Positions 49,912-64,000 of a DNA stretch of 64,000 nucleotides are shown here, piece by piece. The notes under the pieces are model-generated. The model made no database searches, was not told where the DNA came from, and worked only from the letters and a program-made list of their open reading frames with translations. The stretch comes from Nocardioides limicola. Lineage in GTDB: Bacteria > Actinomycetota > Actinomycetes > Propionibacteriales > Nocardioidaceae. Made by a program: the position numbers and the translations under genes. The first letter of the stretch is position 1, and each line of letters opens with the position of its first letter. The stretch is taken from positions 105,796 through 169,795 of the forward strand of contig NZ_JAERJA010000008.1 in the NCBI RefSeq assembly GCF_016827675.1, in the 5' to 3' direction.

Positions 49912-50769
49912 GTGAGGCCTCCGGCTCCGGCCGGTACGACGAAGGCGAGCTCCCGCGTGCCCCCTGCACCGCTGACCAGCGGCAATGCCAGGGTCAAGGC
50001 CGCGCGGAAGCTCGCCCGTCGTGCATTTCGGACCGACTCCGGTCGCTTCCTCGTCGACGGCCCCAAGGCGCTGCTCGGCGCACTGGAGCAGCCGCACCGG
50101 TTGCACGAGGTGTTCGCCACCGCCGAGGCCGCCGACCGGTTCCCCGACCTGCACCGTCAGGTCGCCGCCGCCGACATCCCGTGGATCCTGGTCGATGAGC
50201 GGGCGATGGGCTCCCTCAGCGACGCCGTGAACCCGGCCGGTGTGGTCGGCGTGAGCGAGTTGGTGACCCTGACCGGCGAAGAGGTGCTCGCAGCCGGGGG
50301 AAGACTGGTGGCGATCTGCGCCGACGTCCGCGATCCCGGCAACGCCGGCACCGTGATCCGCTGTGCCGACGCGGCCGGCGCCGACGGTGTGGTGCTGGCC
50401 GGGGACTCGGTGGATGTGCACAACCCCAAGACGGTCCGCGCCACGGTGGGCAGTCTCTTCCACCTGCCGATCGGCACCACGATGAGTCCGGCGGTTGCCG
50501 TGGCTGCTGCCCGCGAGGCAGGCTTCCAGGTGCTCGCGGCCGACGGGGCCGGCGAACTCGACCTGGACCGGGCCGCCGACTCCGGGGTGCTGGCCGCGCC
50601 GACCGCCTGGCTCTTCGGCAATGAGGCGTGGGGTCTGCCCGATGAGCTGGCCGAGCAGGCCGACCATCGGGTGGCGATCCCGATCCACGGGCGGGCCGAG
50701 AGCCTCAACCTCTCCACTGCTGCGGCACTGTGTCTGTATGCCTCGGCACGCGCGCAGCGCCTAGGGTGA
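49912..50769 (+). CDS. SpoU/TrmH-family RNA 2'-O-methyltransferase
   Basis: This 285-residue SPOUT methyltransferase has an N-terminal RNA substrate-binding part (RVKAARKLARRAFRTDSGRFLVDG) and the trefoil-knot catalytic domain. The motifs are CADVRDPGNAGTVIRCADAAG (motif 1), WLFGNEAWGLPDE (motif 2) and IPIHGRAESLNLSTAAALCLY (motif 3). It methylates a ribose in rRNA or tRNA. The exact site cannot be read, although 23S rRNA is common for this neighbourhood. GTG start two bases after rplT, so it rides on the infC operon. Its end is just before the -10 of the kinase gene. Confidence 0.9.
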   Translation: MRPPAPAGTTKASSRVPPAPLTSGNARVKAARKLARRAFRTDSGRFLVDGPKALLGALEQPHRLHEVFATAEAADRFPDLHRQVAAADIPWILVDERAMGSLSDAVNPAGVVGVSELVTLTGEEVLAAGGRLVAICADVRDPGNAGTVIRCADAAGADGVVLAGDSVDVHNPKTVRATVGSLFHLPIGTTMSPAVAVAAAREAGFQVLAADGAGELDLDRAADSGVLAAPTAWLFGNEAWGLPDELAEQADHRVAIPIHGRAESLNLSTAAALCLYASARAQRLG

Positions 50770-50774
50770 GGGGC

Positions 50775-51845
50775 GTGCACCCGCCGGCCGACGTCCTGGA
50801 CGCCTTTCCCGATGGGCTGGTGGTGGCCGACGCTCACGGCGTCGTCACCCACGCCAACGCCCGGGCCTGCCGGATGCTGGGCGTGGACGGCCCCGGGTCA
50901 CCCCTGGCCGAGACGCTGCTCCTTCAGGACCGTCAGGGGCGCGACTGGTGCTCGGCGGTGCGCCCGTACGACGGGCTGCCGAGCCGCTCCGGTATCCCGG
51001 AACAGTCGTGGCTGCTGCCCGACGGAGCCGAGGTGCTGGTCGCTGCCGGACTCCAGCGTGACCCTGTGGACCGACGGGTGCTGCGAGTGGCGGTCTCACT
51101 GCGCTCGGCCCGTGGTCGGACGCGTCTGGATCGGGAACGCTCCGACCTGGTGGCCACCGTGGCCCATGAGCTTCGGTCGCCGCTGACCGGCGTACGCGCG
51201 TTCGTGCAGGCGTTGCTGACCCGATGGGACCGGTTGTCCGATGACCAGAAGCTGCTGATGCTCGCCACCGTCAATGCGGATGCGGAGCGTTTGAGCCGGT
51301 TGATCATCGACCTGCTCGACGTGGCCAGGATCGACACCGGGCGGCTGGTGCTGCACACCCGGCCCAGCGATGTCCAGGTGCTCACCGAACGGGTCATCAC
51401 CTCCATCTCCGCGACCACCTCCCGCGAAATCGGGCTCCAGGTCCATGGTGAGTTGCCGAAGGTGAACCTCGATCCGGACAAGTTCACGCAGGTGGCCACC
51501 AACCTGGTCGAGAACGCGGTGCGGCACGGCGACGGACGAGTCGGCGTCGGGCTGTCCCGGACGGCCACCTCGGTGCTGCTGACCGTCACCGACGAGGGGG
51601 ACGGCATCGCCGAGGAGATCAGGCGCCGGGTCTTCACGAAGTTCTGGACCCGAGGCCCCGGCGGTTCCTCGGGCTTGGGGATGTACATCGTGCAGGGGCT
51701 GGTGCGGGGCCATGGCGGGACCGTGGAGATCACCGACGCGGACGGCGGAGGTGCCCAGGTGACGGTCGCCTGGCCGGTCCACGACGACGGCCACGTCGCG
51801 CCACTACCCGAAACCCCGTCGCCGGGCTCCGGCGCGGGTTCCTAG
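50775..51845 (+). CDS. orphan cytosolic PAS-histidine kinase
   Basis: This 356-residue sensor kinase has no membrane segment. A PAS domain occupies about 1-105 (VLDAFPDGLVVADAHGVVTHANARACRML). The HisKA domain has the phospho-accepting His in SDLVATVAHELRSPLTGVRA. The ATPase domain has the N box LVENAVRHG, G1 DEGDGI and G2 GGSSGLGMYIVQGLVRGHGG. No response regulator gene is nearby, so its partner is unknown. The GTG is seven bases after TAGGGT (50762-50767) inside the end of the methyltransferase gene, hence a leaderless internal promoter. Confidence 0.88.
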   Translation: MHPPADVLDAFPDGLVVADAHGVVTHANARACRMLGVDGPGSPLAETLLLQDRQGRDWCSAVRPYDGLPSRSGIPEQSWLLPDGAEVLVAAGLQRDPVDRRVLRVAVSLRSARGRTRLDRERSDLVATVAHELRSPLTGVRAFVQALLTRWDRLSDDQKLLMLATVNADAERLSRLIIDLLDVARIDTGRLVLHTRPSDVQVLTERVITSISATTSREIGLQVHGELPKVNLDPDKFTQVATNLVENAVRHGDGRVGVGLSRTATSVLLTVTDEGDGIAEEIRRRVFTKFWTRGPGGSSGLGMYIVQGLVRGHGGTVEITDADGGGAQVTVAWPVHDDGHVAPLPETPSPGSGAGS

Positions 51846-51878
51846 ACTTGACCGAGTCGTCGAGAAGAAGAGGCACAG

Positions 51879-52976
51879 ATGTCGGGACCGAACACCGAGT
51901 ACGACCCTGTCGCGGTGACCCCGCTGCAGGCCGACCAGGTCGAGGCGATGCGGGATCAGGCGCTTGCGGCGATCGCCGCCGCCGAGGACCTGAAGGCGTT
52001 GGCGCAGGCCCGGTCCGAGCACGTCGGTGACCGCTCCCCGCTGGCCCTGGCGAACCGGGAGATCGGTGCCCTTCCGCCCCAGGCGCGCAAGGAGGTCGGT
52101 CAGCGTGTCGGCCAGGCCCGCGGGGCTGTCGCCCAGGCCCTGGCGGCACGCACCGAGGTGCTCGAGGCCGAGCACGAGGAGCGCACCCTGCTCGCGGAGA
52201 CGGTCGATGTCACGCTGCCGACCCGCCGGCATCCGGCCGGCTCCCGGCATCCGATCACCACCTTGTCGGACCGGATCGCGGACATCTTCGTGGCGATGGG
52301 CTGGGAGATCGCCGAGGGCCCGCAGGTCGAGGCCGAGTGGCTCAACTTCGACGCCCTCAACCTCGGGCCCGATCATCCGGCACGGACCATGCAGGACACC
52401 TTCTGGCTGGAGCCGGCCGACTCGGCGCTGGTGCTGCGCACCCACACCTCCCCGGTGCAGGCGCGCACCATGCTGACCAGGGAGCCACCGATCTATGTGG
52501 CCTGTCCGGGGCGGGTCTACCGCACCGATGAGGTGGACGCCACCCACTCGCCGGTGTTCCACCAGGTCGAGGGCCTGGTGATCGATGAGGGCATCACGAT
52601 GGCGCACCTCAAGGGCACCTTGGACCACCTGACCACCGCGCTCTTCGGTGAGGGGATCACCACCCGGTTCCGACCGTCGTACTTCCCCTTCACCGAGCCT
52701 TCGGCGGAGATGGACATGGTCTGCTTCGTGTGTCGTGGGGTGGACCCCGAGCAGTGCCGGACCTGTCGGGGCGAGGGCTGGATCGAGCTCGGCGGGTGCG
52801 GGGTGGTCAACCCCCGGGTCCTGGTCGCCTGCGGTGTCGACCCGGACCGCTACACCGGCTTCGCGTTCGGGTTCGGCATCGACCGGATCCTGATGTTCCG
52901 CCACACCGTCGAGGATCTCCGCGACGTGTTCGAGGGCGATGTGCGGTTCACCAGCGCATTCGGGGTGGAGATCTGA
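51879..52976 (+). CDS. pheS: phenylalanyl-tRNA synthetase alpha subunit
   Basis: This 365-residue subunit holds the catalytic core of the (alpha-beta)2 enzyme. After an N-terminal coiled coil (about 15-95), the class II motifs follow. Motif 1 is [26 protein letters not shown] in outline. Motif 2 is [26 protein letters not shown] and motif 3 is [16 protein letters not shown]. The [20 protein letters not shown] insertion with four cysteines looks like a zinc knuckle, common in actinobacterial PheS. TAGACT (51843-51848) is a probable -10 and AAGAGG the Shine-Dalgarno. I saw no T-box upstream. Confidence 0.96.
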   Translation: MSGPNTEYDPVAVTPLQADQVEAMRDQALAAIAAAEDLKALAQARSEHVGDRSPLALANREIGALPPQARKEVGQRVGQARGAVAQALAARTEVLEAEHEERTLLAETVDVTLPTRRHPAGSRHPITTLSDRIADIFVAMGWEIAEGPQVEAEWLNFDALNLGPDHPARTMQDTFWLEPADSALVLRTHTSPVQARTMLTREPPIYVACPGRVYRTDEVDATHSPVFHQVEGLVIDEGITMAHLKGTLDHLTTALFGEGITTRFRPSYFPFTEPSAEMDMVCFVCRGVDPEQCRTCRGEGWIELGGCGVVNPRVLVACGVDPDRYTGFAFGFGIDRILMFRHTVEDLRDVFEGDVRFTSAFGVEI

Positions 52977-53007
52977 TGACCAAAGCGACTGTGAAAGTGA
53001 GTGGCCG

Positions 53008-56997
<3,990 letters not shown>

Positions 56998-57001
<4 letters not shown>

Positions 57002-58149
57002 CCGTCACCCACCCCGCCGGCTTCACCGCTGCCGGCGCAGCCGTCGGCATCAAGGCCAACGGCAACAAGGACCTCGCGCTCGTCGTCAACACCGGACCCC
57101 GCCACGATTCCGCCTCGGTGTTCACCAAGAATCGCTGCAAGGCCAACCCGGTGCTCTGGAGTGAGCGGGTGGTGGCCGACGGCATCGTGCGTGCCGTCGT
57201 CCTCAACTCCGGCGGCGCCAACTGCTACACCGGGCCCGACGGGTTCCAGACCACCCATGCGGTCGCCGAGGAGGTGGCCACGAAGCTCGACATCGGGGCG
57301 TTCGACGTGCTCGTCTGCTCGACCGGACTGATCGGGCTGGCCAACGACCGGGAGGTGTTGTTGCGCGGCGTCGGCCAGGTGCATCAGGCCCTGGCCGATG
57401 ACGGAGGTGTCGCGGCCGCCGAAGCGATCATGACCACGGACACGGTGCCGAAGACCGTGGTCGTGGAGGGGCCGGGCTGGAGCATCGGCGGCATGGCCAA
57501 GGGTGCCGGGATGCTGGCACCGCAACTGGCCACCATGCTGGTGGTGCTGACCACCGACGCGGTGGTCTCCGCGAGCGACCTGGACACAGCACTGCGCGCG
57601 GCCACCCGGGTCAGTTTCGACCGGCTCGACTCCGACGGGTGCATGTCCACCAACGACACCGTCACCGTGATGGCAAGCGGCGCATCGGGCATCGAGCCCT
57701 CGGTGGAGGACTTCACCGAGGCACTCACCCGGGCCTGCACCGACCTGGCCATGCAACTGTTGGCAGACGCCGAGGGTGCCGACCATGAGATCGCCATCAC
57801 GGTCGTCGGGGCAGCCACCGAGGACGATGCCGTCGAGGTGGGCCGGTCGATCGCACGGAGCAACCTCTTCAAGGCCGCCATCTTCGGGAACGACCCCAAC
57901 TGGGGCCGGGTGTTGGCCAGCATCGGCACCACCGACGCCGCCTTCGACCCGGCCGATCTGGATGTGGCGATGAACGGGATCTGGGTGTGTCGGACCTCGA
58001 CCCCGGCAGCCGACGCGGCCACCGTCGACCTGACTCCGCGCGAGGTGACCGTGACTGTGGACCTGAAGTCCGGCCCGGAGCGAGCCACGGTCTGGACCAA
58101 CGACCTGACCCACGCCTACGTACACGAGAACAGCGCCTACAGCTCATGA
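56998..58149 (+). CDS. argJ: bifunctional ornithine acetyltransferase/N-acetylglutamate synthase
   Basis: This 383-residue self-cleaving enzyme of the cyclic arginine pathway moves the acetyl group from N-acetylornithine to glutamate. [12 protein letters not shown] is the oxyanion-hole region. [25 protein letters not shown] contains the autocleavage site just before the catalytic Thr of [14 protein letters not shown] is a C-terminal marker. Whether it also uses acetyl-CoA cannot be told from sequence. It overlaps the ACT gene and argB by four bases each. Confidence 0.95.
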
Positions 58150-59105
58150 GCGACGACAACAGCAACTTCGACATCACCTCGGTCCGCCACGATCCCGGCA
58201 AGCCGGACCCGGCCAAGGCACGGGTACTGGCCGGCGCGCTGCCGTGGCTGAAGGCCTACCACGGCAAGGTGGTGGTGGTGAAGTACGGCGGCAACGCGAT
58301 GACCGACGACGGGCTCAAACGGGCGTTCGCCGAGGACGTCGCGTTCCTTCGCTTCGCCGGGTTCAAGCCGGTGGTCGTGCACGGCGGCGGTCCCCAGATC
58401 TCCACGATGCTGGACAGGCTGGGCATCGAGTCCGAGTTCCGCGGCGGCCTGCGGGTGACCACCCCGGAGGCGATGGACGTGGTCAGGATGGTGCTCACCG
58501 GCCAGGTGCAGCGGGAGCTGGTCGGCCTGATCAACGACCACGGTCCGCTGGCGGTCGGTCTCTCCGGCGAGGACGCCGGGCTGTTCACCGCCGAGGCGAC
58601 GCACACGATCGTGGACGGGGAGGAGATCGACCTCGGCCTGGTCGGCGAGGTCGCCCAGGTCCGGCCCGAGGCGGTGCTGGACATCATCGAGGCGGGACGG
58701 ATCCCCGTGGTCTCCAGCGTCGCCCCTGACGTGCACGGCACCGTGCACAACGTCAATGCGGACGCCGCCGCTGCCTCGCTCGCCGTCGCCCTTGGCGCCG
58801 AGAAACTGCTGGTCCTCACCGACGTCGAGGGCCTCTATCTGGACTGGCCGGACCCCGAGGAGGTCATCGGGGAGATCAGTCCGGACGTGCTGGAGGAGCT
58901 CCTGCCCAGCCTGGCCAGCGGGATGATCCCGAAGATGGGGGCCTGCCTGCAGGCGGTGCGCGGCGGCGTGCCGCGGGCCACCGTCGTGGACGGCCGGGAG
59001 CCGCACGCGGTCCTGCTCGAACTCTTCACCGACGAGGGAGTCGGCACCCAGGTGCTTCCCGGGGTGGAGACCAAGACCCGGAAGGCACGGGAGCTGCGCG
59101 CATGA
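58146..59105 (+). CDS. argB: acetylglutamate kinase
   Basis: This 319-residue amino acid kinase phosphorylates N-acetylglutamate, normally the arginine-feedback step. [10 protein letters not shown] and [14 protein letters not shown] bind ATP and substrate. [30 protein letters not shown] and [25 protein letters not shown] form the C-lobe. The N-terminal extension (about 25 residues before [11 protein letters not shown]) is the arm used for hexamer formation in arginine-sensitive forms, so feedback is likely. ATGA overlap with argJ. Confidence 0.95.
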   Translation: MSDDNSNFDITSVRHDPGKPDPAKARVLAGALPWLKAYHGKVVVVKYGGNAMTDDGLKRAFAEDVAFLRFAGFKPVVVHGGGPQISTMLDRLGIESEFRGGLRVTTPEAMDVVRMVLTGQVQRELVGLINDHGPLAVGLSGEDAGLFTAEATHTIVDGEEIDLGLVGEVAQVRPEAVLDIIEAGRIPVVSSVAPDVHGTVHNVNADAAAASLAVALGAEKLLVLTDVEGLYLDWPDPEEVIGEISPDVLEELLPSLASGMIPKMGACLQAVRGGVPRATVVDGREPHAVLLELFTDEGVGTQVLPGVETKTRKARELRA

Positions 59106-60304
59106 ACACCTGGACACAGCGGTACGGCGACGCCCTGATGAACACCTTCGGTCCTCCGAAGATGGTGCTGGCCCGCGGCAAGGGTGCCCGCGTGTGGGAC
59201 GTTGACGGACGCGAGTACCTCGACCTGCTCGGCGGGATCGCCGTCAACTCGCTGGGCCACGCCCATCCCCGGCTGGTGGCCGCGGTCACCGAACAACTCC
59301 AGACCCTCGGGCACATCTCCAACTTCTTCGCCAGCGTCCCCCAGATCGAGTTGGCGGAGCGGCTGAACATGCTGCTCAATCTCGGCGTGACCGAGCGGGT
59401 GGAGACCCATTCCTTCTTCACCAACTCCGGCGCCGAGGCGAACGAGGCGGCCCTCAAGCTGACCCGGCGTACCGGACGGACCAGGATCGTGGCCACCGAG
59501 GGATCCTTCCACGGCAGGACGATGGGAGCGCTCGCGATCACCGCCAAGGCGGCGTACCGGGAGCCCTTCGAGCCGCTGCCCGGCGACGTTACCTTCGTGC
59601 CGTTCGGTGACGCCGACGCTCTCGCGGCTGCGGTCGACGATCGCTGTGCGGCCGTGGTGGTGGAGCCGGTGCAGGGTGAGGCGGGGGTGGAGATCCCGCC
59701 TCACGACTACCTGTCCGCCGCCCGGTCGATCACGCATCGGCACGGCGCGCTGCTCTGGCTCGACGAGGTCCAGACCGGGATCGGCCGCACCGGCTCCTGG
59801 TTCGCGCACCAGAACACCGCGCTCGTAGACGCCCCCGTCGTCCCCGATGTGATCACCCTGGCCAAGGGGCTCGCGGGCGGGATCCCGATCGGTGTCTGCC
59901 TGGCCACCGGCGGTGCCGGCAAGCTCTTCGATCCCGGCAACCACGGGACCACCTTCGGTGGCAACCCGGTGGCGGCCGCGGCCGCACTGGCAGTCCTGGA
60001 CACGATCGTCGAGGACGACCTCCTCGAGCACGTCGCCACGGTGGGGGAGTTGCTCGCATCCGGGGTCGCTGCGGACTCCCGGGTGACGGGGGTCCGGGCC
60101 GCCGGGTTGCTGATCGGCCTCGACCTGGTCGAAGCCAAGGCGGCCGACGTGGTCTCCGCGGCCCAGGACGCCGGGTTCATCGTCAACGCCTGCCGCCCGG
60201 ACCGGATCCGACTCGCACCGCCCCTGGTGCTGACCGCCGCCGACGTCGCCGAGTTCGTCGACGCCTGGCCCGGCATCCTCGACGAGGCAGGAGTGACCCG
60301 GTGA
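59102..60304 (+). CDS. argD: acetylornithine aminotransferase
   Basis: This 400-residue PLP-dependent class III aminotransferase makes N-acetylornithine. Markers are [53 protein letters not shown] (Asp that holds the PLP nitrogen) and [20 protein letters not shown] (PLP lysine). [19 protein letters not shown] completes the site. It overlaps argB and argF by four bases each. Confidence 0.95.
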   Translation: MNTWTQRYGDALMNTFGPPKMVLARGKGARVWDVDGREYLDLLGGIAVNSLGHAHPRLVAAVTEQLQTLGHISNFFASVPQIELAERLNMLLNLGVTERVETHSFFTNSGAEANEAALKLTRRTGRTRIVATEGSFHGRTMGALAITAKAAYREPFEPLPGDVTFVPFGDADALAAAVDDRCAAVVVEPVQGEAGVEIPPHDYLSAARSITHRHGALLWLDEVQTGIGRTGSWFAHQNTALVDAPVVPDVITLAKGLAGGIPIGVCLATGGAGKLFDPGNHGTTFGGNPVAAAAALAVLDTIVEDDLLEHVATVGELLASGVAADSRVTGVRAAGLLIGLDLVEAKAADVVSAAQDAGFIVNACRPDRIRLAPPLVLTAADVAEFVDAWPGILDEAGVTR

Positions 60305-61241
60305 TCCGTTCACTGCTCCGGGACGACGACCTCACCGCCGCCGAGCAGGCCCACGTGCTGGCCCGGGCAGCAGCGTTCCAGAGGGACCCCCACCACGCTC
60401 GCCCGCTGGCCGGTCCGAAGGCCGTGGCGATGATCTTCGACAAGCAGACACTGCGCACCCAGGTGTCCTTCAGTGCCGGGATCGCCGAGCTCGGCGGCGC
60501 TGCGGTGATGGTCGACGGCGCGCTGGCCCGCATCGGTGAGCGCGAGTCCATCGCCGACGTCGGCAGGGTGCTCGGCCGGCAGGTCGAGGCGATCGTCTGG
60601 CGCACCTACGAGCAGCGGCGACTCGAGGAGATGGCGCACTGGTCTGGGGTGCCTGTCGTCAACGCACTGACCGACGAGTTCCATCCGTGCCAACTGCTGG
60701 CCGACCTGCTGACCGTCCGTGAGGAGTTCGGAGAGCTCGCCGGCCGCAAGGTCGCCTTCCTCGGTGACGGAGCCTGCAACATGGGACATTCCTGGTTGCT
60801 GGCCGGAGCGCTCGCGGGCATGGACGTACGGATCGCGGCCCCGGCAGCGTTCGCACCGGCCCCGGAGATCCTCGAACGGGCCGCCGCCATCGCCGCTGGC
60901 ACGGGCGGCGCGGTGGCGCACCTGGAGGATCCCGTCGCCGCACTGGAGGGCGTCGACGTCGCTACCACGGACACCTGGGTGTCGATGGGCAAGGAGGACG
61001 AGGCTGCCGAGCGCGCCAGGATCTTCGGACCCTACGCCCTCGACGAGGCGGCGCTGGCTCATGCAGCCGACCACGCCATCGTGCTGCACTGCCTCCCGGC
61101 GTACCGCGGCAAGGAGATCAGCGCCGCCGTGCTGGACGGCCCCCGGAGTCGGGTCTGGGATCAGGCCGAGAACCGCAGGCACGTGCAGAAGGCCGTGCTC
61201 GAGTTCTGCGTGGCCGGCGGTCTCCCGGTGGAGGCGGTGTG

Positions 61242-61242
<1 letters not shown>
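60301..61242 (+). CDS. argF: ornithine carbamoyltransferase
   Basis: This 313-residue enzyme makes citrulline from ornithine and carbamoyl phosphate. The carbamoyl phosphate loop is present as [21 protein letters not shown], where the usual STRT is replaced by QTLRTQVSF as in other actinobacterial Arg[23 protein letters not shown] and [14 protein letters not shown] (ornithine-binding, catalytic Cys) complete the site. GTG start within a GTGA overlap with argD. Its stop meets the argR start. Confidence 0.95.
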
Positions 61243-63211
<1,969 letters not shown>

Positions 63212-63212
63212 C

Positions 63213-63821
63213 GTGTCCGGGGAGCCCTTCACCTGGCTGACCGGTGAGCCGGACCAGGTTGCTCCCCGGTTGCTCGGTGCACTCGTCTCCACGAGCCGTG
63301 ACGGCGGCGTGGTCACGGTGAGGATCACCGAGGTCGAGGCCTACGGAGGCTTCGACGACGAGGCGTCGCATGCGTGCGCGGGGCCCACCCGCCGGAACCA
63401 GCCGATGTTCGGGCCACCCGGCACCGTCTACGTCTACCTCAGCCACGGCCTGCACCACTGCCTCAACGTCACCACCGGGACAGCGGGGGAGCCAGGGGCG
63501 GTGCTCATCAGGGCTGGCGAGGTGGTGGAGGGGATCCCGCTCGCCCGTGCACGCCGGGGTGGGCGCGACCGGGATCTGGCCCGGGGGCCCGGCCGACTCG
63601 GCCAATGCCTCGCCCTGTCCCTGGACGACACCGGCACGATGCTCGGCCACGGGGTCGCAATCCGGGCCCCGGCCGTCCCGGCCGGCGAGGTGCTCAGGGG
63701 GCCGCGGGTCGGCGTACGCCGGGCCGCCGATCGCCCCTGGCGCTACTGGCTGGCCGGCGACACCACCGTCTCCGGCTACCGCAGGCACCCCCGAGTTGAC
63801 TCTGGTCCCGGGCTCGTGTAA
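63213..63821 (+). CDS. DNA-3-methyladenine glycosylase (AAG/MPG family)
   Basis: This 202-residue base-excision enzyme removes alkylated purines from DNA. RITEVEAYGGFDDEASHA carries the catalytic Glu. NQPMFGPPGTVYVYLSHGLHHCLNV and GAVLIRAGEVVEG form the nucleotide-flipping pocket. DLARGPGRLGQCLALS is a family marker. GTG start two bases after the argH stop. Its final codons contain the -35 and its stop codon is part of the -10 of the ribosomal RNA promoter, an unusual sharing of sequence. Confidence 0.9.
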   Translation: MSGEPFTWLTGEPDQVAPRLLGALVSTSRDGGVVTVRITEVEAYGGFDDEASHACAGPTRRNQPMFGPPGTVYVYLSHGLHHCLNVTTGTAGEPGAVLIRAGEVVEGIPLARARRGGRDRDLARGPGRLGQCLALSLDDTGTMLGHGVAIRAPAVPAGEVLRGPRVGVRRAADRPWRYWLAGDTTVSGYRRHPRVDSGPGLV

Positions 63822-63824
63822 GTT
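63796..63824 (+). promoter_or_regulatory. rrn operon promoter
   Basis: TTGACT (63796-63801) and TAAGTT (63819-63824) are separated by 17 bases, the best sigma-70-type promoter in the window. It lies over the 3' end of the glycosylase gene, whose TAA stop forms the first half of the -10. Confidence 0.75.
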
Positions 63825-64000
63825 TCTCCGGGTTGCCCCGGGAAGGCCCCGCGAGAGCGGAGCACCCGGGTGTGCGTGATGTTTGAGAACTCAACAGTGT
63901 GTCATTGATAGTCGACGAATTGATTTACTCCGGATCCTGACTTTGGTTGGGGTTTGGTGATTCCTTTTGTTTGATTGATTCTGGATGATTTTTCGTTCAG
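63825..64000 (+). other. leader of the 16S rRNA precursor
   Basis: This AT-rich sequence stands out from its surroundings. It contains TTTGAGAACTCAACAGTGTG (63880-63899), the conserved element found before 16S rRNA genes in actinobacteria, with its TTGAG/CTCAA arms. The later part (GATTGATTCTGGATGATTTTTCGTTCAG) runs to the edge. The mature 16S sequence itself begins outside the window. The element is used in rRNA processing and antitermination. Confidence 0.85.

Overview
The window is high-GC actinobacterial DNA, most like the Nocardioidaceae/Propionibacteriales. The evidence is mycothiol synthesis (mshC), a proteasomal ATPase (arc), a long-form HisG, an rrn leader of actinobacterial type, and a DUF222-HNH gene set among hairpin repeats of a kind I associate with Nocardioides-like genomes. 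Only the 3' part of the first gene (guaB1) is present. The window stops just before a 16S rRNA gene, whose promoter and leader are the last 200 bases.

Layout. 1-8 kb: guaB1, an M20 peptidase coupled to a LysR effector-domain protein, a secreted M23 peptidase, a thioesterase, an MpaB-type oxygenase with a divergent TetR regulator, a MetP/MetS-type NSS transporter with a 34-residue small subunit, and tRNA-Leu(GAG). 8-27 kb: a conserved actinobacterial backbone of uppP, phosphatase, DUF3090, SCO1664-type kinase-like gene, mshC, PAC2, metH, HAD hydrolase, RecB-like nuclease, M50 protease, trmI, arc, then def-fmt-rsmB. Arc is not followed here by dop, pup or prcBA.

26.9-40.7 kb is more accessory. 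It holds a DUF222/HNH endonuclease gene surrounded and invaded by hairpin-forming repeats, a LigD-type polymerase, a UPF0158-DUF4440 fusion, rpe, a large SF2 helicase with a membrane hairpin, a homogentisate (tyrosine) catabolic operon with a divergent AsnC regulator, and a Tat-exported metallo-hydrolase.

40.8-46 kb: an FMN riboswitch drives ribD-ribE-ribBA-ribH, followed by hisE-hisG and a PH-domain protein. 46-56 kb: an alanine-racemase-fold enzyme, infC-rpmI-rplT behind a structured leader with a strong terminator, a 2'-O-methyltransferase, an orphan histidine kinase and pheST. 55.5-63.2 kb: an arginine operon argC-(ACT protein)-argJ-argB-argD-argF-argR-argH under tandem ARG boxes. It is followed by an alkyladenine glycosylase gene whose 3' end carries the rrn promoter.

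Two themes run through the window. Many genes overlap by 1, 4 or 8 bases, which implies translational coupling. At least fifteen start codons lie 6-9 bases after a TANNNT hexamer, which suggests widespread leaderless transcription. The most novel-looking region is the HNH gene and its repeat family at 26.9-29.3 kb. The most tractable functional gap is the unknown gene between hmgA and fahA.
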